Source: Frateuria aurantia DSM 6220 (GTDB lineage: Bacteria > Pseudomonadota > Gammaproteobacteria > Xanthomonadales > Rhodanobacteraceae). Taken from it: a stretch of 64,000 nucleotides of DNA. Positions 19,603-28,195 of the stretch are shown here, in pieces (within the stretch, counting starts at the first letter, position 1; each line of letters starts with the position of its first letter). The stretch covers positions 1,364,001 to 1,428,000 of the forward strand of contig NC_017033.1 in NCBI RefSeq assembly GCF_000242255.2. Direction: 5' to 3'. A model generated the notes under the pieces. It was not told the origin of the DNA. It searched no databases and saw nothing but the letters and a program-made list of their open reading frames with translations. Made by a program: the position numbers and the translations under genes.

Positions 19603-22600
19603 GTGCATCTGCTGCGTACGGTCCCCGGCGGCTTCGTGGACGACAGCGAGGGCGTGGTGCGGGTCGACCAGCAGCCGGCTCCCATCGTCATCCTCAGTTC
19701 GGCCGATACCACCTTGTCGCTGCTGGCGGGCGTGATGCCCGAGCTGGGGGATGACTTCCCGGCGGTCAGACTGACCAATGTCAGCTTCCTGCGCCAGCCG
19801 GCTTCCGTGGATTTCTATGTGGATGACGTGCTGGCCCATGCCCGCGTCATCATCGTCGACCATCTCGGGGGCCAGTCCTACTGGCCCTACGGCATCGAGC
19901 GACTGGTGGCCTTGGCGCAGGCCCGGGGTGGTCCGCAGCTGGTGATGTTTTCCGGTGACCTGCAGGAGGATCCCCATCTACAGGCACTGAGCACGGCCGA
20001 CCCGGTCTTCTGCCATCAGTTGTGGCGTTATCTGCGTGAGGGCGGGCGGCAGAACGCCCGCCACTTCATGCTCAGCATCGCCCGCGAAGTGTTCGCGATG
20101 CCGGTGCAGCCCGAGCCGGTACGGGTCCTTCCGGCCGCCACTTTGTATTGGCCCGGCGGGGAGCTGGCGACCCTGGCCGAGGTGCGTGGTCACTGGCAGG
20201 CCGGTGCGCCGGTGGTCGCGTTGCTGTTCTACAAGGCGCATCTGCAGGCGGCCAATCTGGCCAGTTTCGATGCGCTGATCCAGTCCCTGCGCGAGCGCGG
20301 GCTGAACCCGCTGCCGCTGGCGATCACTTCGCTGAAAGATGCTTTTTCCCTGGAAATTCTGCGGCAATTGTGCGCCGAGGTGCAGGCGGATCTGGTGCTG
20401 AACACCACGGCCTTCGCCGCCGCCTCGCCCGGCGCCGAGACAACGTTCGTGCTGGCCGGTGATGCGCCGGTACTGCAGCTGATCACCTGCAGTGCCAATC
20501 GCGAGAGCTGGGCCGGCAATGATCACGGCCTGCGAGCCCGCGACATTGCCATGCATGTCGCCCTGCCGGAAATCGACGGACGGCTGATCACCCGCACCAT
20601 CAGTTTCAAAGGCGCGGCCTATTACTGCGAGCGGACCCAGGTCGATGTGGTCAGCTACCAGCCCGACCACGAGCGTATCGCCTTCGTCGTCGAGCTGGCC
20701 CGCCGCTGGGCTGTGCTGCGACACAAGCCGAACGCCGACAAGCGGCTGGCGCTGGTGCTGGCCAATTATCCGCTCAGCGAAGGGCGCATCGGCAATGGCG
20801 TCGGTCTGGACGTGCCGGCCTCGGTAGTCGGCATGCTCGCCATGCTGGTCGCGCAGGGCTATGCGCTAGACAGCTTGCCGGACGACGGCGATGCCCTGAT
20901 GCGTCAGCTGACCCGCGGAGTCACCAATGATCCGGTGCAGCGACCGTTGCGCCCGGCCTGGCAGAGTCTGTCCATGGCCGATTACCGGGACGAACTGGCA
21001 CGCTGGCCGCAGGCGGCACGCGAGGCCATCCTGCAGCGATGGGGCGAACCCGAAGATGATCCGACGGTACGCTCCGGTCGCTTCATGATCGCCGGCTGGC
21101 GTTGCGGCAAGGTCTTTGTCGGCATCCAGCCGGCACGCAGCCATGACCCGGCGGACTATGCCAGCTACCATGATGCCGAGCTGGTCCCGCCGCATGCCTA
21201 TCTGGCCTTCTACATCTGGCTGCGCAAGTCGTTCGCCGTCGATGCCCTCGTCCATGTCGGCAAGCATGGCAATCTGGAGTGGCTGCCGGGTAAGAGCGTC
21301 GCACTGGCGGACAGCTGCTGGCCGGAGCTGGCGCTGGGGCCGCTGCCGCACCTGTATCCGTTTATCGTCAATGATCCCGGCGAAGGTGCCCAGGCCAAGC
21401 GCCGGGCCCAGGCCGTCATCATCGATCATCTGATGCCGCCGCTGACGCGGGCCGAGAACTACGGTCCGCTGCAGGACCTGGAGCGCGAGGTCGATGAATA
21501 TTACGAGGCCGTGATTGTCGACCCTCGACGCGCGACCTTGCTGCGCAAGGGCATTCTCAAGCGCATCGTCGAGCATGACCTGCATCGCGAGCTGAGTCTG
21601 GAGGCTCCGGCGGACAGCGAGGGCGAGGATGCGCTGCTGACCTCGCTGGACGCCTATCTGTGCGAATTGAAGGAAGCCCAGATCCGCGATGGTCTGCATA
21701 TCTTCGGCCAGTCGCCGACGGGACGGCAGCGACGCGATACCTTGATGGCCCTGCTGCGCTATCCGGTCGGCGATGGCCGCGGGGCGAACAGCGGCCTGAC
21801 CCAGGCCCTGGTCAGGGATCTGCAGCTGGAAGCCTGGATCGACCCATGTGCCGCCGACTGGGCCAAGCCCTGGATCGGTCCGCGTCCGGAAGCCTTGCAG
21901 CGGCAGGATACCGCTCCCTGGCGGCATCTGGGCGATACCCGCGAACGGCTGGAGAGCCTGGCATTGAGTCTGCTTGACCAGGCGCTGGAGGGACGCTGGC
22001 CCGAGAGCAAAGTCTGGCCGCATACCGTGCAGGTGCTGCAGCGGTTGCAACAGGACGTGGCGCCGCGGCTGGATGCTTGTGGCGCCGAGGAATTGCGCCA
22101 GCTGCAGCGCGGGCTGGAAGGGCGGTTCGTGCCGCCCGGCCCCAGTGGCGCACCTTCGCGCGGCCGTCCGGATGTCCTGCCGACGGGCCGGAATTTCTAT
22201 TCGCTGGACACCCGCTCGGTGCCGACCCAGGCGGCCTGGACCCTGGGCCAGCGTTCGGCGCATCAACTGATCGAGCGTCATCTGCAGGATCATGGCGATT
22301 ATCCGCAGGCGATCGGGCTTTCGGTGTGGGGCACGGCGACCATGCGCACCGGCGGCGACGATCTGGCCCAGGCCATGGCCTTGCTGGGCGTGCGCCCGGT
22401 CTGGGCGCCGGGCAGCCATCGGGTGACTGATTTCGAGATCATGCCCATCGAGGCCCTGGACCGGCCACGCATCGATGTGACCTTGCGAGTGTCGGGTTTC
22501 TTCCGTGATGCCTTCCCCGCGGCGATGCATCTGTTCGATGCCGCCGTACAGGCGGTGGCCGAGCAGGATGAGCCGGATGACCTCAATCCGGTCAGGGCCC

Positions 22601-23394
22601 GCATTCTGCGCGAGCGCGACAGTCTGGCGGCGACCGGCATGTCGCTCGAAGAGGCGCGCAGGCAGGCCGGCTGGCGGGTGTTCAGCAGCCGCCCGGGCCA
22701 TTATGGCACCGGGCTGCAGGAGCTGATCGACCGGCGGCATTGGCAGGATGATGCCGATCTGGCCGGTGCCTATCGGGACTGGGGCGGTCACGCCTATGCC
22801 GCCCGGACCGAGGGCGAGGCCGCGCCGGAAGCCTTCGGCCGGCGCCTGGCCGAGATCGATCTGGTGGTGCAGAACCAGGACAACCGCGAGCACGATCTGC
22901 TCGACTCCAATGACTATTACCAGTTCCAGGGCGGCATGGCGGTGGCGGCCCGGCATCTGGGTGGGCGCCAGCCGGCGATCTACCACGCCGACCACAGCAA
23001 CCCCGAGGTGCCCCGGGTCCGCAGTCTGCGCGAGGAAGTCGCGCGGGTGCTGCGCTCGCGGGTGGTCAATCCGAAATGGATGGATGGCGTCAAACGCCAT
23101 GGTTACAAGGGGGCGGCCGAAATGGCGGCCACGGTGGACTATCTGTTCGGCTACGACGCCACCGCGCGGGTGGTCGAGGACTACCAGTACGCGATGGTCG
23201 GCGCGGCCTATCTGGATGATGCCGCCACCCGCGACTTTCTGCGCGAACACAATCCGCAGGCCTTGAGCGATATCTGCGAGCGGTTGCTGGAAGCCGTTGC
23301 CCGCGGTCTGTGGCAGCAGCCCGGCGAGCAGGCCGAACGGATCGAGCGCTATCTGCTGGACAACGAAAACCATATCGAAGGACGAAATGCATGA
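19603..23394 (+). CDS. cobN: Cobaltochelatase large subunit CobN
   Basis: The large, porphyrinoid-binding subunit of the ATP-dependent cobaltochelatase, which inserts Co2+ into hydrogenobyrinate a,c-diamide in the aerobic cobalamin pathway. 1263 residues; typical CobN is 1200-1300. Recognisable stretches are LVHVGKHGNLEWLPGKSVAL, the middle MPPLTRAENYGPLQDLEREVDEYYEA, and the C-terminal NPKWMDGVKRHGYKGAAEMAATVDYLFGYDATARVV. The start is GTG at 19603, 4 nt after cobW. Its stop overlaps the next gene as ATGA. A very long antisense open frame (20866-23373) is a codon-bias shadow. Confidence 0.96.
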   Translation: MHLLRTVPGGFVDDSEGVVRVDQQPAPIVILSSADTTLSLLAGVMPELGDDFPAVRLTNVSFLRQPASVDFYVDDVLAHARVIIVDHLGGQSYWPYGIERLVALAQARGGPQLVMFSGDLQEDPHLQALSTADPVFCHQLWRYLREGGRQNARHFMLSIAREVFAMPVQPEPVRVLPAATLYWPGGELATLAEVRGHWQAGAPVVALLFYKAHLQAANLASFDALIQSLRERGLNPLPLAITSLKDAFSLEILRQLCAEVQADLVLNTTAFAAASPGAETTFVLAGDAPVLQLITCSANRESWAGNDHGLRARDIAMHVALPEIDGRLITRTISFKGAAYYCERTQVDVVSYQPDHERIAFVVELARRWAVLRHKPNADKRLALVLANYPLSEGRIGNGVGLDVPASVVGMLAMLVAQGYALDSLPDDGDALMRQLTRGVTNDPVQRPLRPAWQSLSMADYRDELARWPQAAREAILQRWGEPEDDPTVRSGRFMIAGWRCGKVFVGIQPARSHDPADYASYHDAELVPPHAYLAFYIWLRKSFAVDALVHVGKHGNLEWLPGKSVALADSCWPELALGPLPHLYPFIVNDPGEGAQAKRRAQAVIIDHLMPPLTRAENYGPLQDLEREVDEYYEAVIVDPRRATLLRKGILKRIVEHDLHRELSLEAPADSEGEDALLTSLDAYLCELKEAQIRDGLHIFGQSPTGRQRRDTLMALLRYPVGDGRGANSGLTQALVRDLQLEAWIDPCAADWAKPWIGPRPEALQRQDTAPWRHLGDTRERLESLALSLLDQALEGRWPESKVWPHTVQVLQRLQQDVAPRLDACGAEELRQLQRGLEGRFVPPGPSGAPSRGRPDVLPTGRNFYSLDTRSVPTQAAWTLGQRSAHQLIERHLQDHGDYPQAIGLSVWGTATMRTGGDDLAQAMALLGVRPVWAPGSHRVTDFEIMPIEALDRPRIDVTLRVSGFFRDAFPAAMHLFDAAVQAVAEQDEPDDLNPVRARILRERDSLAATGMSLEEARRQAGWRVFSSRPGHYGTGLQELIDRRHWQDDADLAGAYRDWGGHAYAARTEGEAAPEAFGRRLAEIDLVVQNQDNREHDLLDSNDYYQFQGGMAVAARHLGGRQPAIYHADHSNPEVPRVRSLREEVARVLRSRVVNPKWMDGVKRHGYKGAAEMAATVDYLFGYDATARVVEDYQYAMVGAAYLDDAATRDFLREHNPQALSDICERLLEAVARGLWQQPGEQAERIERYLLDNENHIEGRNA

Positions 23395-24449
23395 GCGCTG
23401 CCACGGATCCCGCCGGAAGCCGCCCGGACTATCCCTTTTCGGCCCTGGTCGGGCTGGAGCCGCTGCGCCGGTTCCTGCTTCTGGCCGCGGTCGATCCGGG
23501 TCTGGGCGGCGTGCTGATCAGCGGTCCGCGCGGCACGGCCAAATCGACCAGTGCCCGCGCGCTGGCGGCGCTGCTGCCTGAAGGCCGGCTGGTGAATCTG
23601 CCGCTGGGCGCGACCGAAGAGCGTCTGATCGGCAGCCTGGATCTGGAGGCGATGCTGCGTGACGGCGAGTTGCGCTTCAGGCCCGGCCTGCTGGCGGCGG
23701 CGCATCAAGGCGTGCTGTATGTCGACGAAGTCAATCTGCTGCCGGATGCGCTGGTGGATGCCTTGCTGGACGTGGCGGCCAGCGGCGTCAACAGCATCGA
23801 GCGCGAAGGCATTTCCCACCGTCATCCTGCCCGTTTCGTGCTGATCGGCACCATGAATCCGGAAGAGGGCGAAGTGCGTCCGCAGTTGCTGGACCGTTTC
23901 GGTCTGATGGTCGAGCTGGACAATTGCCTGGACCCGCAGCAAAGGCAGGCCATGGTGCGGGCGCGGCTGGACTACGAGTCCGATCCGCAGGCCTTTCATG
24001 CACGTCATCGGGAGATGGACGCGGCTTTGCGTCAGCGCCTGCTCGCCGCACGGGCCGCCCTGGCCGAGCTGGATTTCGACGAGGCCGTGCATGAGCGCGT
24101 CAGCCGCTGGTGCATTGCCGCTGCCGTCGACGGCGTACGTGCCGATCTGGCCATGCTGCGGGCCGCCCGGGCGCTAGCGGCCTGGGAGGGCGCGCAGGCG
24201 GTGACGATCGAGCATGTGGATCAGGTGGCAGCGGCCTGTCTGCGGCATCGCTGCCGGCAGCTGCCAGCGGCGCCGTCGTCAGCGGACGGGCCGGCGCCCC
24301 AGGATCATGATGCCCGGTCCGGTCCGGATGAGGCTTCGACAACCGGCCGGCATCCCGGTGACGACGAAGGGGACTTCGGCGAGCTGCCGCCCGAGCCGGT
24401 CGGCATGACGCCGGTCAAGGCCGTGCGGCCGCTGCTCCCAAAACCCTAG
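23391..24449 (+). CDS. chlD: ChlI-like AAA+ ATPase, zero-frame product of chlD (probable cobaltochelatase small subunit)
   Basis: A 352-residue Mg-chelatase-type AAA+ protein. Walker A is SGPRGTAKSTSARALAALLP (about residues 43-62), Walker B GVLYVDEVNLLPDALV, sensor and arginine-finger region LIGTMNPEEGEVRPQLLDRFGLMVELD, and the ChlI/BchI signature SINSIERE-like VNSIEREGISHRHP. The start is the ATG overlapping the cobN stop. The frame ends at TAG 24447-24449, two codons after a -1 slippery heptamer. In B12 producers that have CobN but no CobS/CobT, ChlI and ChlD fill the small and medium subunit roles. This termination product is the likely small subunit. Confidence 0.9.
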   Translation: MSAATDPAGSRPDYPFSALVGLEPLRRFLLLAAVDPGLGGVLISGPRGTAKSTSARALAALLPEGRLVNLPLGATEERLIGSLDLEAMLRDGELRFRPGLLAAAHQGVLYVDEVNLLPDALVDALLDVAASGVNSIEREGISHRHPARFVLIGTMNPEEGEVRPQLLDRFGLMVELDNCLDPQQRQAMVRARLDYESDPQAFHARHREMDAALRQRLLAARAALAELDFDEAVHERVSRWCIAAAVDGVRADLAMLRAARALAAWEGAQAVTIEHVDQVAAACLRHRCRQLPAAPSSADGPAPQDHDARSGPDEASTTGRHPGDDEGDFGELPPEPVGMTPVKAVRPLLPKP

Positions 24450-24499
24450 TCCATCGATCAGGGCCGACGGCGGAACCGCTCCGCCGGGATCGATGGACT
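24437..24499 (+). promoter_or_regulatory. Programmed -1 ribosomal frameshift signal (slippery heptamer plus stem-loop)
   Basis: The heptamer 24437-24443 reads C CCA AAA in the ATPase frame, the canonical X XXY YYZ pattern. The zero frame stops at 24447. Arms 24448-24459 and 24488-24499 form a perfect 12-bp stem, beginning 4 nt after the heptamer. Inside it, 24468-24474 and 24480-24486 form a 7-bp GC-rich hairpin with a 5-nt loop. Slipping back one base (CCC AAA ACC CTA) enters the frame of the von Willebrand A domain. Heptamer, spacing, structure and destination frame all agree with a working signal. Confidence 0.85.
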
Positions 24500-25120
24500 G
24501 CCGCCACGGTCGCACGCAATGGCGCTGCCCGCCCATCGACACGCATTGACTGGCCGGCCAGTCTGGCGCGGGCGGGTGGCTTGCCGCGGCGGCCGGACGA
24601 ACTCAGTTACCGCCGCCGTCCTGGCGGCTCGGCACGACTGACGGTCTATGTGCTGGATTGTTCCGCCTCGATGCTGAGGCATGGCCGGCTGGCCCTGGCC
24701 AAGGGCCTGCTGGCGGACTGGTTCGCCGAGGCGGCGCGGGCGCGATCTCAGGTCGCGCTGATCTGCCACGGTGGTCGCGGCGCCCGGCTGGTGTTCGGTC
24801 CGGCGGTGCCGCGCTGGTGGAACGAACGATGGATCCAGCCGATCGCCGGCGGCGGCGGCACCCCCTTGCAAGCCGGTCTGGCGATGGCCGAGACCCTGCT
24901 GCAGCGTGGCCACCGGCGCGATCCCGGGCTGGGACTGGAGCTGTGGCTGCTCAGTGACGAGCACTGCCCGGCGGCGGGGCCGCCGTCACTTGGGTCGGCC
25001 AGCATCATCGACGTCGAGCCGCGCGGTCGCATGGCGGGTGGCGCGCGCCGGCTCGCACACGCCTGGCAGGCGGCCTATCTGCAGCTGACGCCGCAGGGTC
25101 TGAGTCAGCCGGGCTTCTGA
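24443..25120 (+). CDS. chlD: ChlD-type von Willebrand A domain, reached by -1 frameshift (cobaltochelatase medium subunit C-terminal part)
   Basis: The -1 frame contributes about 225 residues, giving a 576-residue ATPase-linker-vWA fusion of normal ChlD size. After a linker (RSGPTAEPLRR...RIDWPASLARAG, which resembles ChlD linkers) comes the vWA domain with a full MIDAS: DCSASM, GGGGTPLQAGL and LLSDEH. The frame is open from 24362 but has no ATG, GTG or TTG before the TTG at 24581, which would cut into conserved sequence. Independent initiation is therefore less likely than frameshifting. The 3' end overlaps the convergent cobJ by 16 nt. Confidence 0.85.
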   Translation, partial: TLVHRSGPTAEPLRRDRWTAATVARNGAARPSTRIDWPASLARAGGLPRRPDELSYRRRPGGSARLTVYVLDCSASMLRHGRLALAKGLLADWFAEAARARSQVALICHGGRGARLVFGPAVPRWWNERWIQPIAGGGGTPLQAGLAMAETLLQRGHRRDPGLGLELWLLSDEHCPAAGPPSLGSASIIDVEPRGRMAGGARRLAHAWQAAYLQLTPQGLSQPGF

Positions 25121-26838
25121 AACGGATGGCTGCGGGGGGTATAGACCCATTCCCGCCCGTTCTCGTGGCCGAAGCGCCGGGTGGTCGACGAGCCGATGAC
25201 GACGACGGTGCGCATGTCGACCATCTCGCTGCGCAAGTCCTGCAGAGCTACGGTGTTCAGTCGCGCTCCCGGGCGGGCAATGTTCCAGCCCAGCACCACC
25301 GGGGTCGAGCCGTCCCGATGGCGCCGGACGATATCCAGCGCCCGGTCCAGCTGCCAGGGGCGATGCCGGGAAATCGGGTTGTACCAGCCCATCGCCAGAT
25401 CCGCCTCGGCGGCCAGCGCCAGCCGGCGTTCGATCAGGCTCCAGGGCTTGAGATTGTCCGATAGCGAGATCAGGCAGAAATCATGCCCCAGGGGCGCGCC
25501 GGCGATCGCCGCGCAGGCCAGCGCGGCCGAGACTCCCGGCAGGATTTCCAGTTCGACTTCGTGCCAGGCCGGATCGGTGCCGGCCTCCAGCGCCTCCAGC
25601 GTGGCGGCGGCCATCGCGAACACGCCCGGATCGCCGGAAGAGACCATGGCGACGTGTCGACCCTCGGCGGCCAGGGTGAAACCATGCGCAGCCCGCTGCA
25701 GCTCCTCGCGATTGTCGGAAGGGTGACGCCGTTGGCCGGGGCGCAGCGGGCCGGCCATCTCGACATAGGTGGCATAACCCAGGATATCGGTAGCCTGCTC
25801 CAGCGCGGCGCGGGCGGCAGGCACCATATAGGCGGCATGCCCGGGTCCCAGGCCGATCACGCTGAGCTTGCCGCGGGGGCGGCCGATGCGTGCAGGGTCG
25901 ACAGGGCGGTCGGCCTGGGCCAGGGCCAGGGTTGGGCCCGGTTCGCCGCAAGGCGACAGTTCGGGCAGGGTTTCGCGCAGCAAGGTCTCGGCATCGAGCG
26001 GCGGGCTGTCCACCCGCCGCAGGCTGGCACCCAGCTCCCGCGCCGCCTCGGCCACGATCTGCTGGTGCCTGCTGGTGGCGCCGATCAGGACCACGGCCAA
26101 GGCCTCGACGGCCAGTCCGGCCGCCGCCAGTTGCCGGCGCATGCGATCGGCCAGCCCGGCGGCATCGGTATCGCCGTCATGGCGGCAGGCCAGCACCAGA
26201 TTGCGTGGATAAATGCGCAGGGTCGACGCGTCAGGGGTCTGGATGCTGGCCGATACCTGCAAGCTGTGCGTCGCCGATGCGGCGCGAGGCAGGTCGACAT
26301 GGTCCAGCCAGGGCGCATCGCCCTCGATCCGGAGGGTATCGCCGGCCAGTAGACCGGAGACCAGTCGCTTGCCGTGCTCGATATCGGCGAGCACATAGCC
26401 CGGCGGTGGCTGCAGCAGGCAGGTGCCGAAGCGCAGTTCGCCGCTGGTGGTAATGGCTGCATGGCCATCCAGGGACAGCGCGATATCGCGGGCCAGGTCA
26501 TTGGCGCCACGCAGGCCGCCCAGCAGGGGTACCACGCTGCTGCCATCCTGCGCCACCGCCAGCACGGCGGCGCCTTGCAGCTTGTCATCGTCGGTCAGGC
26601 GGGGAGCGAGCGCGCGGATGATGATGCCGGCGGCGCACAAGGCCAGAACCGGTGCATCGCCGGCATGCAGTTCGCGCAGACGGGTGCCGAAGTCGTCATA
26701 GAGATCGTCGCAGCCGGCCGCAGGCATGCCGAGGCGGCTGCGCAGGCCGTGGATGCGACTGCCCGGCGCCATGGCTCGCAGCCGTTCGGCCAGCGGCATC
26801 GCCGCGGGTCCCAGCACGATGATGGCCAGCGGCCTCAT
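25105..26838 (-). CDS. cobJ: CbiG-CobJ fusion: cobalt-precorrin-5A hydrolase-like domain plus precorrin-3B C17-methyltransferase
   Basis: A 577-residue fusion. Residues 1 to about 320 are CbiG-like ([36 protein letters not shown], then the CbiG_C part [22 protein letters not shown]). About 330-577 is a tetrapyrrole methylase of the CobJ/CbiH type ([82 protein letters not shown]). CobJ makes the C17 methylation with ring contraction to precorrin-4. The same fusion occurs in Pseudomonas aeruginosa. The start is the ATG overlapping the cobI stop (ATGA). Confidence 0.94.
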   Translation of the reverse strand: MRPLAIIVLGPAAMPLAERLRAMAPGSRIHGLRSRLGMPAAGCDDLYDDFGTRLRELHAGDAPVLALCAAGIIIRALAPRLTDDDKLQGAAVLAVAQDGSSVVPLLGGLRGANDLARDIALSLDGHAAITTSGELRFGTCLLQPPPGYVLADIEHGKRLVSGLLAGDTLRIEGDAPWLDHVDLPRAASATHSLQVSASIQTPDASTLRIYPRNLVLACRHDGDTDAAGLADRMRRQLAAAGLAVEALAVVLIGATSRHQQIVAEAARELGASLRRVDSPPLDAETLLRETLPELSPCGEPGPTLALAQADRPVDPARIGRPRGKLSVIGLGPGHAAYMVPAARAALEQATDILGYATYVEMAGPLRPGQRRHPSDNREELQRAAHGFTLAAEGRHVAMVSSGDPGVFAMAAATLEALEAGTDPAWHEVELEILPGVSAALACAAIAGAPLGHDFCLISLSDNLKPWSLIERRLALAAEADLAMGWYNPISRHRPWQLDRALDIVRRHRDGSTPVVLGWNIARPGARLNTVALQDLRSEMVDMRTVVVIGSSTTRRFGHENGREWVYTPRSHPFQKPG

Positions 26839-27569
26839 GCCTGCCACCGCGTGCCCGGCACCAGGATCATCGAGAAATAGGGCGAGCTGGCAGGGTCCAC
26901 GTCGGCCAGGGGCAGCATGCGCTGGGTCTCCATGGTGGCGCGCTCGATATACAGGGCGCGTTGCTCGAGCCCCAGTTCCTGCAATACTTCGCGGACCTTG
27001 GCCAGCTGGCGGCCCAGCTTCATGATGACCACGGCGTCGGCCAACGCGATACGCCGGTGCAGTTCCCCGGCGGGAAGCGTGCCGGCCAGTACGCTGAGCG
27101 ACTGGTCGCGGTAGACCAGGGGCGTACCCAGCATCGCCGCGCCGCCCAGCATGGCGCAGACACCCGGTACCACCTGATGCGGATGATCGGCGGCAAGGCG
27201 GTCGTGCAGATACATGTAGGAGCCGTACAGCATGGGATCGCCTTCGCAGATCACGGCGACGTCCCGGCCCTCGTGCAGATGCGCGGCCACGCTGAGCGCC
27301 GAGCGATCATAGAAGGCGGCGATGATCTGGTCATAGCTGAGCGGGCCGCTGACCGTTTCGGTCGTCAGCGGATATTCCAGCCGCAGCTGGATCTGCTGCG
27401 GCTGCAGATGGGACTCGATGCTGGCATAGGCATGGCCCTTGCGGCCTCGACCGGCGAAATAGGCCACCACCGGGGCCTGTTGCAGAAGCCGCAGCGCTTT
27501 CACGGTGATCAGCTCAGGGTCGCCGGGGCCGACGCCCAGACCGAGCAGGCGTCCTTGAGGCTGGCTCAT
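26835..27569 (-). CDS. cobI: Precorrin-2 C20-methyltransferase CobI
   Basis: SAM-dependent methylase converting precorrin-2 to precorrin-3A. The 244-residue product starts [20 protein letters not shown], and the [15 protein letters not shown] segment is the family signature. Other methylase landmarks are [39 protein letters not shown] and [18 protein letters not shown]. The ATG overlaps the cobH stop and the TGA overlaps the cobJ ATG, so the order cobG-H-I-J is tightly coupled. The long upstream open frame is a shadow of cobH. Confidence 0.95.
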   Translation of the reverse strand: MSQPQGRLLGLGVGPGDPELITVKALRLLQQAPVVAYFAGRGRKGHAYASIESHLQPQQIQLRLEYPLTTETVSGPLSYDQIIAAFYDRSALSVAAHLHEGRDVAVICEGDPMLYGSYMYLHDRLAADHPHQVVPGVCAMLGGAAMLGTPLVYRDQSLSVLAGTLPAGELHRRIALADAVVIMKLGRQLAKVREVLQELGLEQRALYIERATMETQRMLPLADVDPASSPYFSMILVPGTRWQA

Positions 27570-28192
27570 TCGACCTCCGTGGCCAGGGCATTGACGGCGG
27601 CGGCGGCCATCGCGCTGCCGCCGCGGCGACCGTTCACCACCACATAGGGAATGCCCAGCCGGTTGGCGGCCAGTGCGGCCTTGGATTCGGCGGCGCCGAC
27701 AAAGCCGACCGCAAACCCCAGCACCAGCGCCGGTCGCGGCGCGCCATCCTGCAGCAGCTCCAGCAGCCGGAACAAGGCGGTCGGCGCGTTGCCGATCACG
27801 ACCACGGCGCCTGCCAGCCGCTCCTGCCACAGCTCGACGGCGGCGGCGCTGCGGGTCTGCCCGCTGGCAGCGGCCATGGCCGGCACCTGCGGGTCTTGCA
27901 GGGTACAGATCACCGGGTTGTCGGCCGGCAGCCGGGCGCGGGTAATCCCTTCGGCCACCATCCGCGCATCGCAGAAAACAGGTGCGCCGCTGGCCAGCGC
28001 CTTCCGGCCGATGGCTCCGGCGCCTTCGCTCCACACCAGGTCGGTCACGATATCGGGCATGCCGCAGGCATGGATCACCCGGACGGCCAGTTTCTCAATA
28101 TCGGCGGGAATGCCCGAAAGATCGGACTCGGCCCGGATGATGGCAAAGGACTGCCGGTAGATGGCTGCGCCATCACGAATATAGTCGAACAT
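27566..28192 (-). CDS. cobH: Precorrin-8X methylmutase CobH
   Basis: Moves the C11 methyl group to C12 to form hydrogenobyrinate. The 208-residue length is typical. The catalytic His is in VIHACGMPD (about residue 42). Other conserved segments are [31 protein letters not shown] and the C-terminal [13 protein letters not shown]...[21 protein letters not shown]. It starts 3 nt after the cobG stop and overlaps cobI. Confidence 0.96.
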   Translation of the reverse strand: MFDYIRDGAAIYRQSFAIIRAESDLSGIPADIEKLAVRVIHACGMPDIVTDLVWSEGAGAIGRKALASGAPVFCDARMVAEGITRARLPADNPVICTLQDPQVPAMAAASGQTRSAAAVELWQERLAGAVVVIGNAPTALFRLLELLQDGAPRPALVLGFAVGFVGAAESKAALAANRLGIPYVVVNGRRGGSAMAAAAVNALATEVE

Positions 28193-28195
28193 CAG

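Noticed and set aside
20866-23373. 835-residue minus-strand open frame
   Set aside because: Antisense shadow of cobN, which has clear family matches on the plus strand.
24581-25120. vWA protein starting at TTG 24581
   Set aside because: It would remove the conserved linker and RIDWPASL segment, and a frameshift signal explains the open frame upstream better.
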